Source of the DNA: Thermohalobaculum xanthum
Lineage (GTDB): Bacteria > Pseudomonadota > Alphaproteobacteria > Rhodobacterales > Rhodobacteraceae
Assembly (NCBI RefSeq): GCF_016623495.1
Contig: NZ_JAEHHL010000012.1
Location: 1 to 64,000, forward strand
DNA: 64,000 nt
Reading direction: 5' to 3'
Each line of letters begins with the position of its first letter. Position 1 is the first letter of the stretch. The notes beneath the pieces were generated by a model that worked only from the letters and a program-made list of their open reading frames with translations, made no database searches and had not been told where the DNA came from. A program made the position numbers and the translations under genes. Below, one piece after another: positions 1 through 8,564 of the stretch.

Positions 1-132
1 TGAAATCAACTCAGATGGCCCATAGGCGCTGACGTCGGACACTCGGCTAGGTCACGCCTCAACAAACGTGAGATTAGCGCGATCTTAAAGTCGCTGCGGC
101 GGCTCGATCGCCGCACAAAGCGCAATGGTGAG

Positions 133-3100
133 GTGATCGCGACACCCGGCGAGATCGTCAAAGAGGAGCTGGATCATGAGTTCGAACGAGACTCGGCCAC
201 CGATGATACCCGCGTCAAAACCGCAGTCTCTTGGCTCGAAGAAGCCGTGCTGCTCAAGCGCGAGGAAAACCGCGTTCGGGTATTCCCGTCATCGCTGAGG
301 ATCCGCACATTAGCGGATGCGGAGACGAAAATCAGAGGCGCAAACGTTACTGAAGGATATCGCAGCAATCTTCTCTCCCTTGTGCAATGCCTCATCAACG
401 CACCGCCAGATCAAGGCATCTCGACAGACGAGCTGTGTGGAGAGACCGGGTTATCGGCCAGCCGTTTGCGGAAGGCGCTGGCTGATCTCGAAGCCCTAGG
501 AATTGCGTCGAATGACACAGCCATCACCATTTTCGTGCATCTGGGCGTGGAGGACTCTTCGGAAAAGCGCTTGGTCGATGCCTCAGCTCTCGAGACCGAC
601 CTCATCGCGAAGCTCAGAGAGTTTGCGCCGGAACTGGAGCTCGGAAACACATCGACGCTCAATCTGAAGATCGCTTCGCAGGACCTGAGGGACAGCGGGC
701 ATCCGACCGTTCGCCCCGACATCGTTGAACGCCTCATCCGCGGGATTGCGCGCGATGGGCGAGATGAAGAGGACGGCATTGGGAGCCTCCAATTACGAAA
801 GGAAAATAGCGAGCATCTTCGGCTTCGACTTCAAAGGAGTTGGGACAAGCTTGCGCGTACAGCCGAGCTACGGCGAAAGGGATCGGCGGTTCTACTAAGC
901 ACGCTCGCAAGAGCTGCACCTTCGGGCGCGCGGGGGAAGGATATCCAAGTCGAGACGACCTTGGGCGCGCTGATGGCGGCGCTTTCAAGTGACCTCGAGC
1001 TTGCGCGAGACGTGACCGATGCCTCGAAGCTGCTGGACCGAGCTCTGCTGTGGCTCCATGAGCAAGGCGTCGTCACCCTTGGCAAAGGCCTCACCATCTT
1101 TCAGCCAGCCATTACCATTCATCTCGAGCCCGATAATCGGCAGTTCACAAAGGCCGACTTCGAACCCCTACGCATGCACTACGAAGAGCAAACGCTGCAG
1201 ACCCATATTATGGCGAGCTATGCGGAGTGCGGCTTGAACTCGATGCGTGAAGCGCTGCGACTGTCAGAGGATTACTTCAAATTCGACCGGCAAAATTTTG
1301 TCGAAAAATGGCTGCCCGGCCAGGCGGCGGCTCTGCGGCGTCAGACAACACCAGAGTCCTGGCGCGCCATCGTCGAAGCCCTCGAGAACCCCAATCAATC
1401 CCGCATCGTCGCGGACGATCGCGAGCAAACGAATGTGCTTGTCCTTGCGGGCCCGGGCTCAGGCAAAACCCGTGTTCTGGTTCACCGCATCGCCTATCTC
1501 ATTCGGGTGCGACGAGAGAACCCAAGGGGCATTCTCGCGCTGGTCTATAACCGCCATGCGGCAACAGAGATCCGACAACGGCTGTTCGCTTTGCTTGGTG
1601 ACGACGCGCGCGGTGTGACCGTCTCCACCTGCCATGGCCTCGCAATGCGCATGGTGGGCGCAAGCTTTACGAGACAGTCCGATAAGCTTGAGCCAGGAGC
1701 ATTTGACGAGATCTTGCGCCAGGCAGTCGCGCTTCTGCGCGGCGATGGACTCTCGAAAGACGAAGCCGACGCCCAACGCGAGACTCTGATCGAGGGGTAT
1801 CGCTGGATACTCGTCGATGAATATCAAGATATTGGGCAGGATGAGTATGACCTGATCGCGGCAGTTGCCGGGCGTTCGATCGAAGACGAAGACAGCCGAC
1901 TGAGTCTCTTTGCCGTCGGCGATGATGACCAGAACATCTACGCCTTCGCGGGTGCGTCGGTCGAATTTATCCGGCGCTTTGAGGAAGACTACACGGCGCA
2001 GCCAGTTCATTTGATCGAGAATTATCGATCGACCGCTCATATCATCAGCGCATCAAACCGCGTGATTGCGCGCGCTGCGGGGCGGATGAAAACCGGCCAC
2101 GACATCGTGGTGAACCGCGCTCGGAAGAAAGAACCGGCGGGGGGAGAACTGGAAAAGCTCGACTCCGTCGGGCGCGGCCGGGTGCAGATCCTCAGAGAGG
2201 CCTCCACCGAGTCCGAACAAGCGGTGCTCACTGTTCGAGAACTCGAACGTCTCTCGAGGATCGCGCCGCACTGGGACTGGGCGAGAGCGGCCGTGATTGC
2301 GCGGGAATGGCGGTATTTAGAGCCCGTGCGAAGTTACTGCGAGGCGCAGGGCATTCCAGTTCAGGCCGCGAATGCCGACGCGCCAAATTTCTGGCGGCTG
2401 CGTGAGATGCAGTCCCTCATTGACTGGCTGAAAGCTCGAGAGAGTGCGGCCCTGAAAGCGAATGATCTCACCGATTGGGTCAAGCGCCAAACTATTGGGC
2501 CCTGGTGGTCGGTGCTCAGAGATGGCGTCGCCGAGTTCAGTCAAGAGCTCGGTGAACGCGAAACCGACCGAAAGGACGTGATTGAATGGTTCGCCGAATG
2601 GGGCCGTGAGGTGCGACGGCGTCAGAGCGGACTCCTGCTCCTTTCAGCCCATCGAGCGAAGGGTCTTGAGTTCGATGATGTCGTCATTCTCGATGGCGGC
2701 TGGGATCGTCAGTCGCGCGGAGAGGATACCGATGCGGCGCGTCGACTCTACTACGTCGCAATGACCCGCGCGCGGCGCAGCCTTGCGCTCATTTCAATGA
2801 CGCGGCGCCATCCGATTATTGAGGGGCTCGATGACCCCGCAGTTCTAATGCGCGCCAAGAGCCAAGACCCGATCGATATCTCCGGCTGCAACAAGCTCTA
2901 TCAGACGCTCAACCTCTCAGAGGTAGACCTCGGCTTTGCGGGCCGACTCCCAGAGGGGAGTGCGACGCTGAGGGCCCTCGAGGATTTGAGCACAGGCGAT
3001 CCCCTCCGGCTCAAGCAATCGGGGGACCGCTGGTTCATCCTCAATCAGAGTGATGTTCCGGTCGGGCGACTGGCGAAGAAATTCAAGCCTCCGCAGGAAG

Positions 3101-3231
3101 CGCGATTTTTGGAGGGTCACGTATTCGCGATCAGCACGCGGTTTCGCACAGATTCGGCTGAGGAGTTCCAAGGCAATTTGAGGCGCGATCAGTGGAGTGT
3201 CGTGCTCCCCGAGCTCGTCTACGAGACGTAA
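133..3231 (+). CDS. UvrD/Rep-type superfamily 1 DNA helicase, probably 5'-truncated (RecQ-UvrD fusion type)
   Basis: An ATP-driven DNA helicase module. It carries Walker A GPGSGKT (about residue 440), Walker B DEYQD (about 562), GDDDQNIYAF (about 597), HRAKGLEFDDVV (about 840) and YYVAMTRARR (about 873). The first ~420 residues hold no ATPase motif and look like winged-helix segments. From family knowledge, a similar linker joins RecQ and UvrD parts in large proteobacterial fusion helicases. GTG 133 is the only usual start codon in the frame, but coding-like sequence (REISAILKSLRRL) continues upstream to about base 50 before an in-frame TGA at 1-3. I infer a gene that has lost its N-terminal half. 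The helicase call is firm; the fusion origin and activity are not. Confidence 0.8.
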   Translation: MIATPGEIVKEELDHEFERDSATDDTRVKTAVSWLEEAVLLKREENRVRVFPSSLRIRTLADAETKIRGANVTEGYRSNLLSLVQCLINAPPDQGISTDELCGETGLSASRLRKALADLEALGIASNDTAITIFVHLGVEDSSEKRLVDASALETDLIAKLREFAPELELGNTSTLNLKIASQDLRDSGHPTVRPDIVERLIRGIARDGRDEEDGIGSLQLRKENSEHLRLRLQRSWDKLARTAELRRKGSAVLLSTLARAAPSGARGKDIQVETTLGALMAALSSDLELARDVTDASKLLDRALLWLHEQGVVTLGKGLTIFQPAITIHLEPDNRQFTKADFEPLRMHYEEQTLQTHIMASYAECGLNSMREALRLSEDYFKFDRQNFVEKWLPGQAAALRRQTTPESWRAIVEALENPNQSRIVADDREQTNVLVLAGPGSGKTRVLVHRIAYLIRVRRENPRGILALVYNRHAATEIRQRLFALLGDDARGVTVSTCHGLAMRMVGASFTRQSDKLEPGAFDEILRQAVALLRGDGLSKDEADAQRETLIEGYRWILVDEYQDIGQDEYDLIAAVAGRSIEDEDSRLSLFAVGDDDQNIYAFAGASVEFIRRFEEDYTAQPVHLIENYRSTAHIISASNRVIARAAGRMKTGHDIVVNRARKKEPAGGELEKLDSVGRGRVQILREASTESEQAVLTVRELERLSRIAPHWDWARAAVIAREWRYLEPVRSYCEAQGIPVQAANADAPNFWRLREMQSLIDWLKARESAALKANDLTDWVKRQTIGPWWSVLRDGVAEFSQELGERETDRKDVIEWFAEWGREVRRRQSGLLLLSAHRAKGLEFDDVVILDGGWDRQSRGEDTDAARRLYYVAMTRARRSLALISMTRRHPIIEGLDDPAVLMRAKSQDPIDISGCNKLYQTLNLSEVDLGFAGRLPEGSATLRALEDLSTGDPLRLKQSGDRWFILNQSDVPVGRLAKKFKPPQEARFLEGHVFAISTRFRTDSAEEFQGNLRRDQWSVVLPELVYET

Positions 3232-3294
3232 GCAGTCCTTCGCTTGACTTCAGATTTTGGTTCCAAATTCGGGGCCGCTTGGTAACTTTTCGCC

Positions 3295-3870
3295 ATGCCA
3301 GAGCCTGCGATCGACCCAACCGAATTCAAGAGCCTCGCCGAACTCACGGCTCGGTTACCGGACATCCTGTCGGCACCGAGGCAAAACGGTACGCTCGAAA
3401 TGATCGTGATGCGGCCGGACCGGGGTGAGCGCATTCTGCCCCACGATATCAGGGTAAATGCGGTCGACGGCGTGCCCGGCGATCACTGGAGCGAGGGCAC
3501 CGGACATGCGGCGGCAGAGGGTGTCGGCGATCCGGAGGCGCAGATCTGCATAATGATGGCGAGCTGCATCAGCGCTATCGCGGGCGACAAGGCCAATTGG
3601 CCGCCTGCTGGCGACAACTTCTTCATAGACATGGACCTCACGCCCACGAACATGCCGCCTGGCACACGTTTCGCGATCGGCAGCGCCGAATTTGTCGTGA
3701 CCGAGCTCCCACATAACGGCTGCCAGGACTTCATTGACCGCTACGGTCGAGATGCCTGCGTCTTCCTCATGACTGGAGAGGGCAAAAAGAACCGGCTTCG
3801 CGGGATCTACGCGCGCGTGATCCGCGATGGCACGGTCTCCGTGGGCGACACGGTAAGCAAGCTGGACTGA
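3295..3870 (+). CDS. MOSC domain-containing protein
   Basis: A 191-residue protein resembling stand-alone MOSC proteins, the C-terminal sulfur-carrier module of molybdenum cofactor sulfurases. The order of features fits: an N-terminal strand region with VMRPDRGERI, then DGVPGDHW, and a conserved cysteine in ELPHNGCQDFIDRYG (about residue 143) expected to carry persulfide. No signal peptide, so cytoplasmic. It follows the helicase by 63 bases and precedes a molybdate-binding-fold protein, which hints at a molybdenum or sulfur-transfer role, but this is context only. No clear ribosome binding site precedes the ATG. Substrate unknown. Confidence 0.75.
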   Translation: MPEPAIDPTEFKSLAELTARLPDILSAPRQNGTLEMIVMRPDRGERILPHDIRVNAVDGVPGDHWSEGTGHAAAEGVGDPEAQICIMMASCISAIAGDKANWPPAGDNFFIDMDLTPTNMPPGTRFAIGSAEFVVTELPHNGCQDFIDRYGRDACVFLMTGEGKKNRLRGIYARVIRDGTVSVGDTVSKLD

Positions 3871-4002
3871 CAACACCGCTTCAGTCCTGCCCTCAAACCA
3901 CGAGAACGCGTATGGCGCGTCGGCAGGCTTTAAGTGAAGTTGAGAGGAATGGCAGCCGCGCGCGTGCTGCGATACCGGACACAGTAAGGGGAGATCGTCG
4001 GA

Positions 4003-4707
4003 ATGGCCCCGCACGATGGCGAACCCCTCAGGGCCTTCATTCCCCGGGCGATCGACAGCTTCATGCCGGGGCTGATCCCGACGATGGAGCAGCGCCTTGG
4101 AACCACCATTGAGGCGACCTTTGAGCTCAACCCGATCATTCCGCAACGCGTTCTTGCGGGAGAGCCGTTCGATCTTGGGATCACGAACCCGTGGTATCTG
4201 CCGAAACTCATCGACCACGGGCTCGTCTCTCCCAGCGGCCATCGAGCCTTCGGACGGGTCGCGCTCGCGATCGCTGGCCGGGAACCGATGGTAGAAGGGC
4301 CGGAGACCTCTCCCGCAGGGATCATCGCCCTCCTCCGTCGGGCGAACTCGATCGCGTACACCGCCGAAGGAACGAGCGGAAGAACCTTCCTCGACGCCAT
4401 CGCTCGGCTCGGCGTCGGGAGAGAGATCGAGGCCAGGCTCGTCCCGATGGGGATCGGGCAGTCACCATCGCGCGCGGCGGCGGAAGGAAAAGTGGACCTC
4501 GCCATCGCACCCCTGACGACGGTTGCCGTTGCACCGAGCCTCAACGTGCTTGCACTCTTCCCCTCCGACTTGGGAGCCGACATCGATATGTCGGTCTTCC
4601 TGGCTGCTCATCGCCATGAAGGCAGCCTGGCGAGCAAAGCGTTGGACTTTCTCACCGATCCGGGCCTCGATCCCCTGCTTAGAAACTACGGCCTCGTTCG
4701 GCCCTGA
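4003..4707 (+). CDS. Substrate-binding-domain protein (ModA/type 2 periplasmic-binding fold), no signal peptide
   Basis: This 234-residue protein looks like the extracellular solute-binding fold used by ModA-like and related receptors: an early segment with PFDLGITNPWYLPKLID, a hinge-like EGTSGRTFLDAIARLG, and DLAIAPLTTVAVAP before the C-terminal helices (AKALDFLTDPG). ATG 4003 is preceded by AAGGGGAG ten bases upstream, so the start is well supported. Yet there is no signal peptide or lipobox, which is odd for a transport receptor; it may act in the cytoplasm as a sensor or be an orphan domain. No ABC permease or ATPase is nearby. Ligand unknown. Confidence 0.6.
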   Translation: MAPHDGEPLRAFIPRAIDSFMPGLIPTMEQRLGTTIEATFELNPIIPQRVLAGEPFDLGITNPWYLPKLIDHGLVSPSGHRAFGRVALAIAGREPMVEGPETSPAGIIALLRRANSIAYTAEGTSGRTFLDAIARLGVGREIEARLVPMGIGQSPSRAAAEGKVDLAIAPLTTVAVAPSLNVLALFPSDLGADIDMSVFLAAHRHEGSLASKALDFLTDPGLDPLLRNYGLVRP

Positions 4708-4948
4708 ACTGTCATGAGAAATTTGCGGCGTCGAGGATGCCTCTGTGCGGTGCGCCAGATGGATCCGGTGGCCTTACTTGATCTTCCCCCCGAGATCCGG
4801 ACCGTTAGCGCCCAAACTTGACCTGCCAGCCCCGGCTAATAGCCGCCATCAGTGCTCGACGCAGGAAGCGCCGTGCGCGTCAAAAGTTGATTCTTTTCGG
4901 CCAACAAGCTGAATCGGTTCAAGATTATTCGCCCAGCGATGTAAGAGA
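4708..4948. other. Intergenic region without recognisable gene
   Basis: About 240 bases between the binding-fold protein and the convergent lipoprotein gene. Short open frames here resemble nothing I recognise, and I see no clear terminator hairpin with a T-run. Confidence 0.4.
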
Positions 4949-5236
4949 TCATCCGATCTCACGCAGGAACGCCCGGGCCTCGCGCACCTTGATAACGCAA
5001 TTCTGGTACTCTCCAAATTGCTCTTGCACCTTGGCGGCCGCGAGAAGGCTGGCTGCCTTGCTCCATTTTACGCTCCCGCTGAGGCCGTCCGCTTCAGCCT
5101 GGTTGAGCTCGCGGTAGCCTGCCTCGAGGCCACCTGCACATGCCGGTCCTAGACCATAATCAGCGCTATCACCCGAGCATCCCAGCAAGGCCGCGCAAAA
5201 GACAACCCCGACAACATTCGCGCGGAGAGACGGCAT
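4949..5236 (-). CDS. Small lipoprotein of unknown function
   Basis: A 95-residue predicted lipoprotein: a hydrophobic N-terminus ending in the lipobox LLGC (Cys about residue 20), then a soluble helical part with AASLLAAAKVQEQF and NCVIKVREARAFL. A strong ribosome binding site (GGAGGT) precedes the ATG. It lies 87 bases downstream of the PlsC-type acyltransferase on the same strand and is probably co-transcribed with it. Short lipoproteins are common in aryl-polyene-type clusters, so a part in handling the lipid product at the envelope is plausible. No domain recognised; function inferred from context only. Confidence 0.65.
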   Translation of the reverse strand: MPSLRANVVGVVFCAALLGCSGDSADYGLGPACAGGLEAGYRELNQAEADGLSGSVKWSKAASLLAAAKVQEQFGEYQNCVIKVREARAFLREIG

Positions 5237-5323
5237 CTTGGACCTCCATCATTTTCTTGTTTCACCTGCCCGGCCACCAACGAGCCGCTGCAATCGAAGT
5301 GCACACCTTGGAAAGCAAACGGC

Positions 5324-6109
5324 CTAGTCGCATCTCCGGTCAGCGGCAACGAGGCGATCCTTCTCAACGTTCATGAAACGCTCGAGTTCCTGCATCGCCA
5401 CAGCGGGGTTCCGACCAGGTGCGATTGGCGAGCAGTACCGAAGCGTGACAACGCCCTGCTTCTTTGTTCGGAACCCGTCGAACCACAGCAGGCCAGCATT
5501 GTGGACGATGGGAACCACCGGCGCACCGGCAGAATGATAGAGGGCTTCGAGACCTCTCTGGAAGGTTCGACGGCCGCCGGGCTGCACGCGCGTACCTTCG
5601 GGGAAGATCAAGACGCTTCGCCCCTCGAGCAATGTCGCCTTTGCCTCACGAAGGACGCGGCGCAGGTTGGTCCCGCGGCGCTCGCGATGAACGAAGATCA
5701 TTGGCGCGTGCTTCAAGCCCCAGCCAAACACGGGGATCCGTTGCGCCTCGGCTTTCGAAATTACGTTGATGTCCGGGATCAGCGCCGTCAGGGCGATCGA
5801 TTCCCAGTAGGATTGGTGGTTGCACACGAATATGGCAGGAACGTTCGGGATGTTCTCGCTCCCCTCGACCACGTAACGCACTCCAACGATCCATCGCGCA
5901 GCCGCAATAAACCCACTCGACCAGAGTCGAAGAGCGCGGCGAACGACGACTGGAGGCCGCCACAGCTGAAAGACGGTGAGGATCACAAGGCCGAAGGGCA
6001 GGCTCCAGAGCAGGATTGCGACTTCGAACAATCGAGTTCGCGCCGCGCTCGTCAAGCTGCCCAAGTGACTAGCATCCTGGTCCACTGAAAGGTCCGCGAG
6101 ATTCGCCAT
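5324..6109 (-). CDS. 1-acyl-sn-glycerol-3-phosphate acyltransferase-like protein (PlsC family)
   Basis: A membrane-bound acyltransferase of the PlsC/LPLAT family, which moves an acyl chain from acyl-ACP or acyl-CoA to a hydroxyl of a lipid. Visible: N-terminal hydrophobic segments (LWSLPFGLVILTVF), the catalytic NHQSYWE (H-x4-E form), VHRERRG, and the FPEGTR phosphate-binding block. The chosen ATG at 6109 gives 261 residues, usual for the family; a longer frame back to a TTG at 6313 runs into the divergent operon and has no family-like sequence. PlsC homologues occur in xanthomonadin and aryl-polyene clusters, so it probably joins the polyene acid to its lipid. Divergent from the main operon. 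Confidence 0.85.
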   Translation of the reverse strand: MANLADLSVDQDASHLGSLTSAARTRLFEVAILLWSLPFGLVILTVFQLWRPPVVVRRALRLWSSGFIAAARWIVGVRYVVEGSENIPNVPAIFVCNHQSYWESIALTALIPDINVISKAEAQRIPVFGWGLKHAPMIFVHRERRGTNLRRVLREAKATLLEGRSVLIFPEGTRVQPGGRRTFQRGLEALYHSAGAPVVPIVHNAGLLWFDGFRTKKQGVVTLRYCSPIAPGRNPAVAMQELERFMNVEKDRLVAADRRCD

Positions 6110-6299
6110 ACCTGCTTGAGTCGCATCATATTGATCGGATCTCTCCCTTAACGTGCCGAGGTGGCCGGAGCAAAAATTGTGTGCAGCGGACTGCAATGGC
6201 TTGCACTTCTTGAAAGGCTGTGCAGACCTCGGCGCTCGAGGCGGGATCGAGCTCTGAGGCACCGAGCAAAATGCCCGATTTTCCGAAGGGGGTAGAACA
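6110..6299. promoter_or_regulatory. Divergent promoter region between acyltransferase and polyene operon
   Basis: About 190 non-coding bases separate the start of the leftward acyltransferase from that of the 15-gene rightward operon. Both promoters must lie here if the operon has its own promoter. I cannot point to convincing -35/-10 boxes. AAGGGGGT just before 6300 serves as ribosome binding site for the first operon gene. Confidence 0.45.
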
Positions 6300-7031
6300 A
6301 TGAAGAGCCACAAACCCTATGTCGTGGGTGAGTATTATTCCGGGCCTGCCGAGAAGCAGGCGTTCCTGCGCGACATATTCGATCGTACCGCACCCTATTA
6401 CGAGGGTATCGCGAAGTGGGGATGGTTTGGCTCGGGGCAAATCTACCGGCGGAACGTACTGAAGCGGGCAGGGATCAGGCACGATATGCGCGTGGTCGAC
6501 GTCGCTTCAGGAACTGGGCCAGTGGCGCGGGCTCTAATATCGCTTCTCGACAGCCCCAGCCAAGTCGTCTGCGTGGAGCCGTCGGCCGGGATGATTGCCG
6601 AGTCGCGAAAGACCGTGCCCTGTGTTCACCATCAGGCGACGGCCGAGAGCCTTCCGGTTGAGGATCAGAGTTTCGATTTTCTGACGATGGGATTTGCGCT
6701 GCGTCACGTCGATGACCTAGATGCGACGTTCCGCGAGTTTCGTAGGGTCCTAAAGGACGGCGGGAAGGCGCTGGTGCTCGACGTCACCATTCCTGACAAT
6801 CCCGTCGGGCATTTCCTTTTCAAGGCTTACTTCAAACATATCCTCCCTTCACTCACGCTCGTCTTCAGCAGAAACCGGGAAGCGCACAAGCTGATGAAGT
6901 ATTACTGGGAGACGATGGAGCAGATGACTGGGCGCGAGGAGGTTGCAGAGATCATGCGCGAAGCGGGCTTTCGCGAGGTAAGGCACCGTGTTCTTCTTGG
7001 CTGCTTCTCGGAGTACGAGGCGGTGCGCTGA
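6300..7031 (+). CDS. Class I SAM-dependent methyltransferase (UbiE-like)
   Basis: A soluble 243-residue methyltransferase with the Rossmann SAM-binding motif VVDVASGTGP (about residues 63-72), acidic post-I residue in VCVEPSAGM, FDFLTMGFALRHV (motif IV region) and the UbiE/COQ5-like FREFRRVLKDGGKALVLDV. A short N-terminal IFDRTAPYYE also resembles UbiE. It is the first gene of the operon and its stop shares one base with the next ATG. In this setting it likely methylates a hydroxyl or ring carbon of the aryl head group, as proposed for methyltransferases of aryl-polyene clusters; true UbiE (quinone pathway) is less likely given the context. Confidence 0.85.
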   Translation: MKSHKPYVVGEYYSGPAEKQAFLRDIFDRTAPYYEGIAKWGWFGSGQIYRRNVLKRAGIRHDMRVVDVASGTGPVARALISLLDSPSQVVCVEPSAGMIAESRKTVPCVHHQATAESLPVEDQSFDFLTMGFALRHVDDLDATFREFRRVLKDGGKALVLDVTIPDNPVGHFLFKAYFKHILPSLTLVFSRNREAHKLMKYYWETMEQMTGREEVAEIMREAGFREVRHRVLLGCFSEYEAVR

Positions 7032-7783
7032 TGCAAGCTGAACCGCGGGTCCGGCCGCACTGGACCGTGCTGATTCCTGCGCACAACGAGGCGAAGACCA
7101 TCCGAGGTGTGGTCGAGGGCACTTTGCAGCATCTGCACGATGTTATCGTGATCGACGACGGGTCGACTGATGCAACTGCCAAAGCCCTGGACGGTTTGCC
7201 AGTGGAGATCATCCGGCACGAGCGTAACCGCGGAAAGGGATGGAGGCTCGCGGAGGGCCTCCAACGCGCAGTTTCTCGTGGTGCGGACGGAGTCATAACG
7301 CTCGATGCCGATGGCCAACACGACCCCGACGACATCCCGGCCTTTCTTGTGGCAGCGGACTCCGCTCCCGGAGCCCTTGTTGTCGGCGACCGGTCGCTGG
7401 AACGGTCATCGATGCCCATGAACCGTCGCGCGGCGATCCGGTTCGGCGACTTCTTCATTGGCTGGGCGGCGGGGCAAACCGTCAACGATGCGCAATGCGG
7501 ATTGCGGCTATATCCGGCGGCGATAATCAGGGAGGTTCCCGTTCCAGAGAACGAACGGGAGCACTTCGTCTTCGAGACGGCGATCCTGTTGCGGGCGGCG
7601 GCCGCTGGAAAAAGGGTCGTGCGTGTGCCCATCCGCGCCCGCTACCAAGGTTTCCAGCAACGCCCTAGCCATTTCAGGCCAGTCACTGATACCCTGAGAA
7701 TCGCGCGCACTGTGACGCACCTGCTGTGGCGGATCCGCATTTCGCCAAACCGGCTCTTGATCGCGCTCCGCACTGTGCGATAG
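7031..7783 (+). CDS. Family 2 glycosyltransferase
   Basis: A GT-A fold glycosyltransferase of 250 residues. It opens with LIPAHNEAKTI, followed by DDGSTDAT, the metal-binding LDADGQHDPDD (about residues 97-107) and GAL-type acceptor region; no transmembrane helix is evident, so it resembles dolichyl-phosphate mannose synthase-like cytosolic enzymes. The ATG overlaps the stop of the methyltransferase gene by one base, showing tight coupling. Such GT2 enzymes are regular members of aryl-polyene and flexirubin-type clusters, where they are thought to add a sugar or help build the lipid anchor. Donor and acceptor unknown. Confidence 0.87.
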   Translation: MQAEPRVRPHWTVLIPAHNEAKTIRGVVEGTLQHLHDVIVIDDGSTDATAKALDGLPVEIIRHERNRGKGWRLAEGLQRAVSRGADGVITLDADGQHDPDDIPAFLVAADSAPGALVVGDRSLERSSMPMNRRAAIRFGDFFIGWAAGQTVNDAQCGLRLYPAAIIREVPVPENEREHFVFETAILLRAAAAGKRVVRVPIRARYQGFQQRPSHFRPVTDTLRIARTVTHLLWRIRISPNRLLIALRTVR

Positions 7784-7822
7784 CCTCCCACCGGGCGGAA
7801 GTATTTGAATTTGGGGGATGAA

Positions 7823-8239
7823 ATGAAATCTCTGCTGCCAGGAGCCATCCTTGCCCTGGCGCTGGCAATTGGCGGATGCCGTGCTGCGCCGATTTATAAC
7901 GCCGAAGACGTTGCCTACACCGCAGCGCCGAGTACCACTGCGCAAGGCTTCACCCTCGATGACTACCGTGCGGCGATAATTCGGGCCGGCGCAAAGAGGG
8001 GCTGGGCATTCACTGACGAGGGGCCCGGGCACCTCGTTGGGAATGTCGCCGTGCGCAACAAGCACTTCGCGACGGTCGACGTCCTTTTCGACACCGAGGA
8101 ATTCTCGATCGAGTACAAATCGTCGCGTAACCTAAACTACGATGCGAGCCGGGGCGAGATTCACCCGAACTACAACTCCTGGATCTCCAACCTCCAGAAC
8201 GACATTCAGGCTGAAATCGCCATCATGAAGGCTGGCTGA
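7823..8239 (+). CDS. Small lipoprotein of the polyene cluster, function unknown
   Basis: A 138-residue predicted lipoprotein. The signal sequence (MKSLLPGAILALALAIGGC, lipid-modified Cys 19) is clear. The mature part contains FTLDDYRAAIIRAGAKRGW and LFDTEEFSIEYKSSRNLNY, reminiscent of small lipoproteins seen in aryl-polyene clusters. ATG 7823 is preferred over a TTG 18 bases upstream because GGGGGATGA just before it is a good ribosome binding site. The gene stands 39 bases after the glycosyltransferase gene and 19 before a dehydratase gene. Probably acts at the inner face of the outer membrane in product placement; this is inference. Confidence 0.75.
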   Translation: MKSLLPGAILALALAIGGCRAAPIYNAEDVAYTAAPSTTAQGFTLDDYRAAIIRAGAKRGWAFTDEGPGHLVGNVAVRNKHFATVDVLFDTEEFSIEYKSSRNLNYDASRGEIHPNYNSWISNLQNDIQAEIAIMKAG

Positions 8240-8258
8240 AAATAGCGGCCACCAGCTT

Positions 8259-8564
8259 ATGGAAGTCCTACGGTTCACACTGGAAAACGGATTTCCAGCG
8301 GATAGCCCCTTCTTCAACGGGCACTTCGTTGGAAATCCGATTGCTCCAGGCGCAATAATTCTTGGCACACTCTCAGCACGCTTGAACGAGAGTGGGAAGC
8401 AGATCGTCCAAGTACATCGGATGAAGTTCAACCGACCCTTAAGACCCGACATGGCTTTCGAAGTGACGGTCGCTCGACGCGGTTCCAGCTATCGAGCCGA
8501 GTTTCGGGACCATGACGGTGTCTTCGCGACGGCAGGGCTCGTGATCCGGCCGGCTTATGACTAA
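8259..8564 (+). CDS. FabZ-like 3-hydroxyacyl-ACP dehydratase (hotdog fold)
   Basis: A small 101-residue single hotdog protein. The signature PFFNGHFVGNPIAPGAI (His 22) matches the FabZ/FabA active-site loop H-F-x-x-x-P-x-x-P-G. It ends with YRAEFRDHDGVFATAGLVI, a typical last strand. In E. coli aryl-polyene synthesis two small dehydratases (ApeI and ApeP) work as a pair to form the conjugated double bonds; this protein looks like the ApeI-type partner of the protein at 14184-14612. The next gene starts inside its 3' end (8 bases of overlap). It could also act as a thioesterase-like hotdog, but the active-site loop favours dehydration. Confidence 0.85.
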   Translation: MEVLRFTLENGFPADSPFFNGHFVGNPIAPGAIILGTLSARLNESGKQIVQVHRMKFNRPLRPDMAFEVTVARRGSSYRAEFRDHDGVFATAGLVIRPAYD

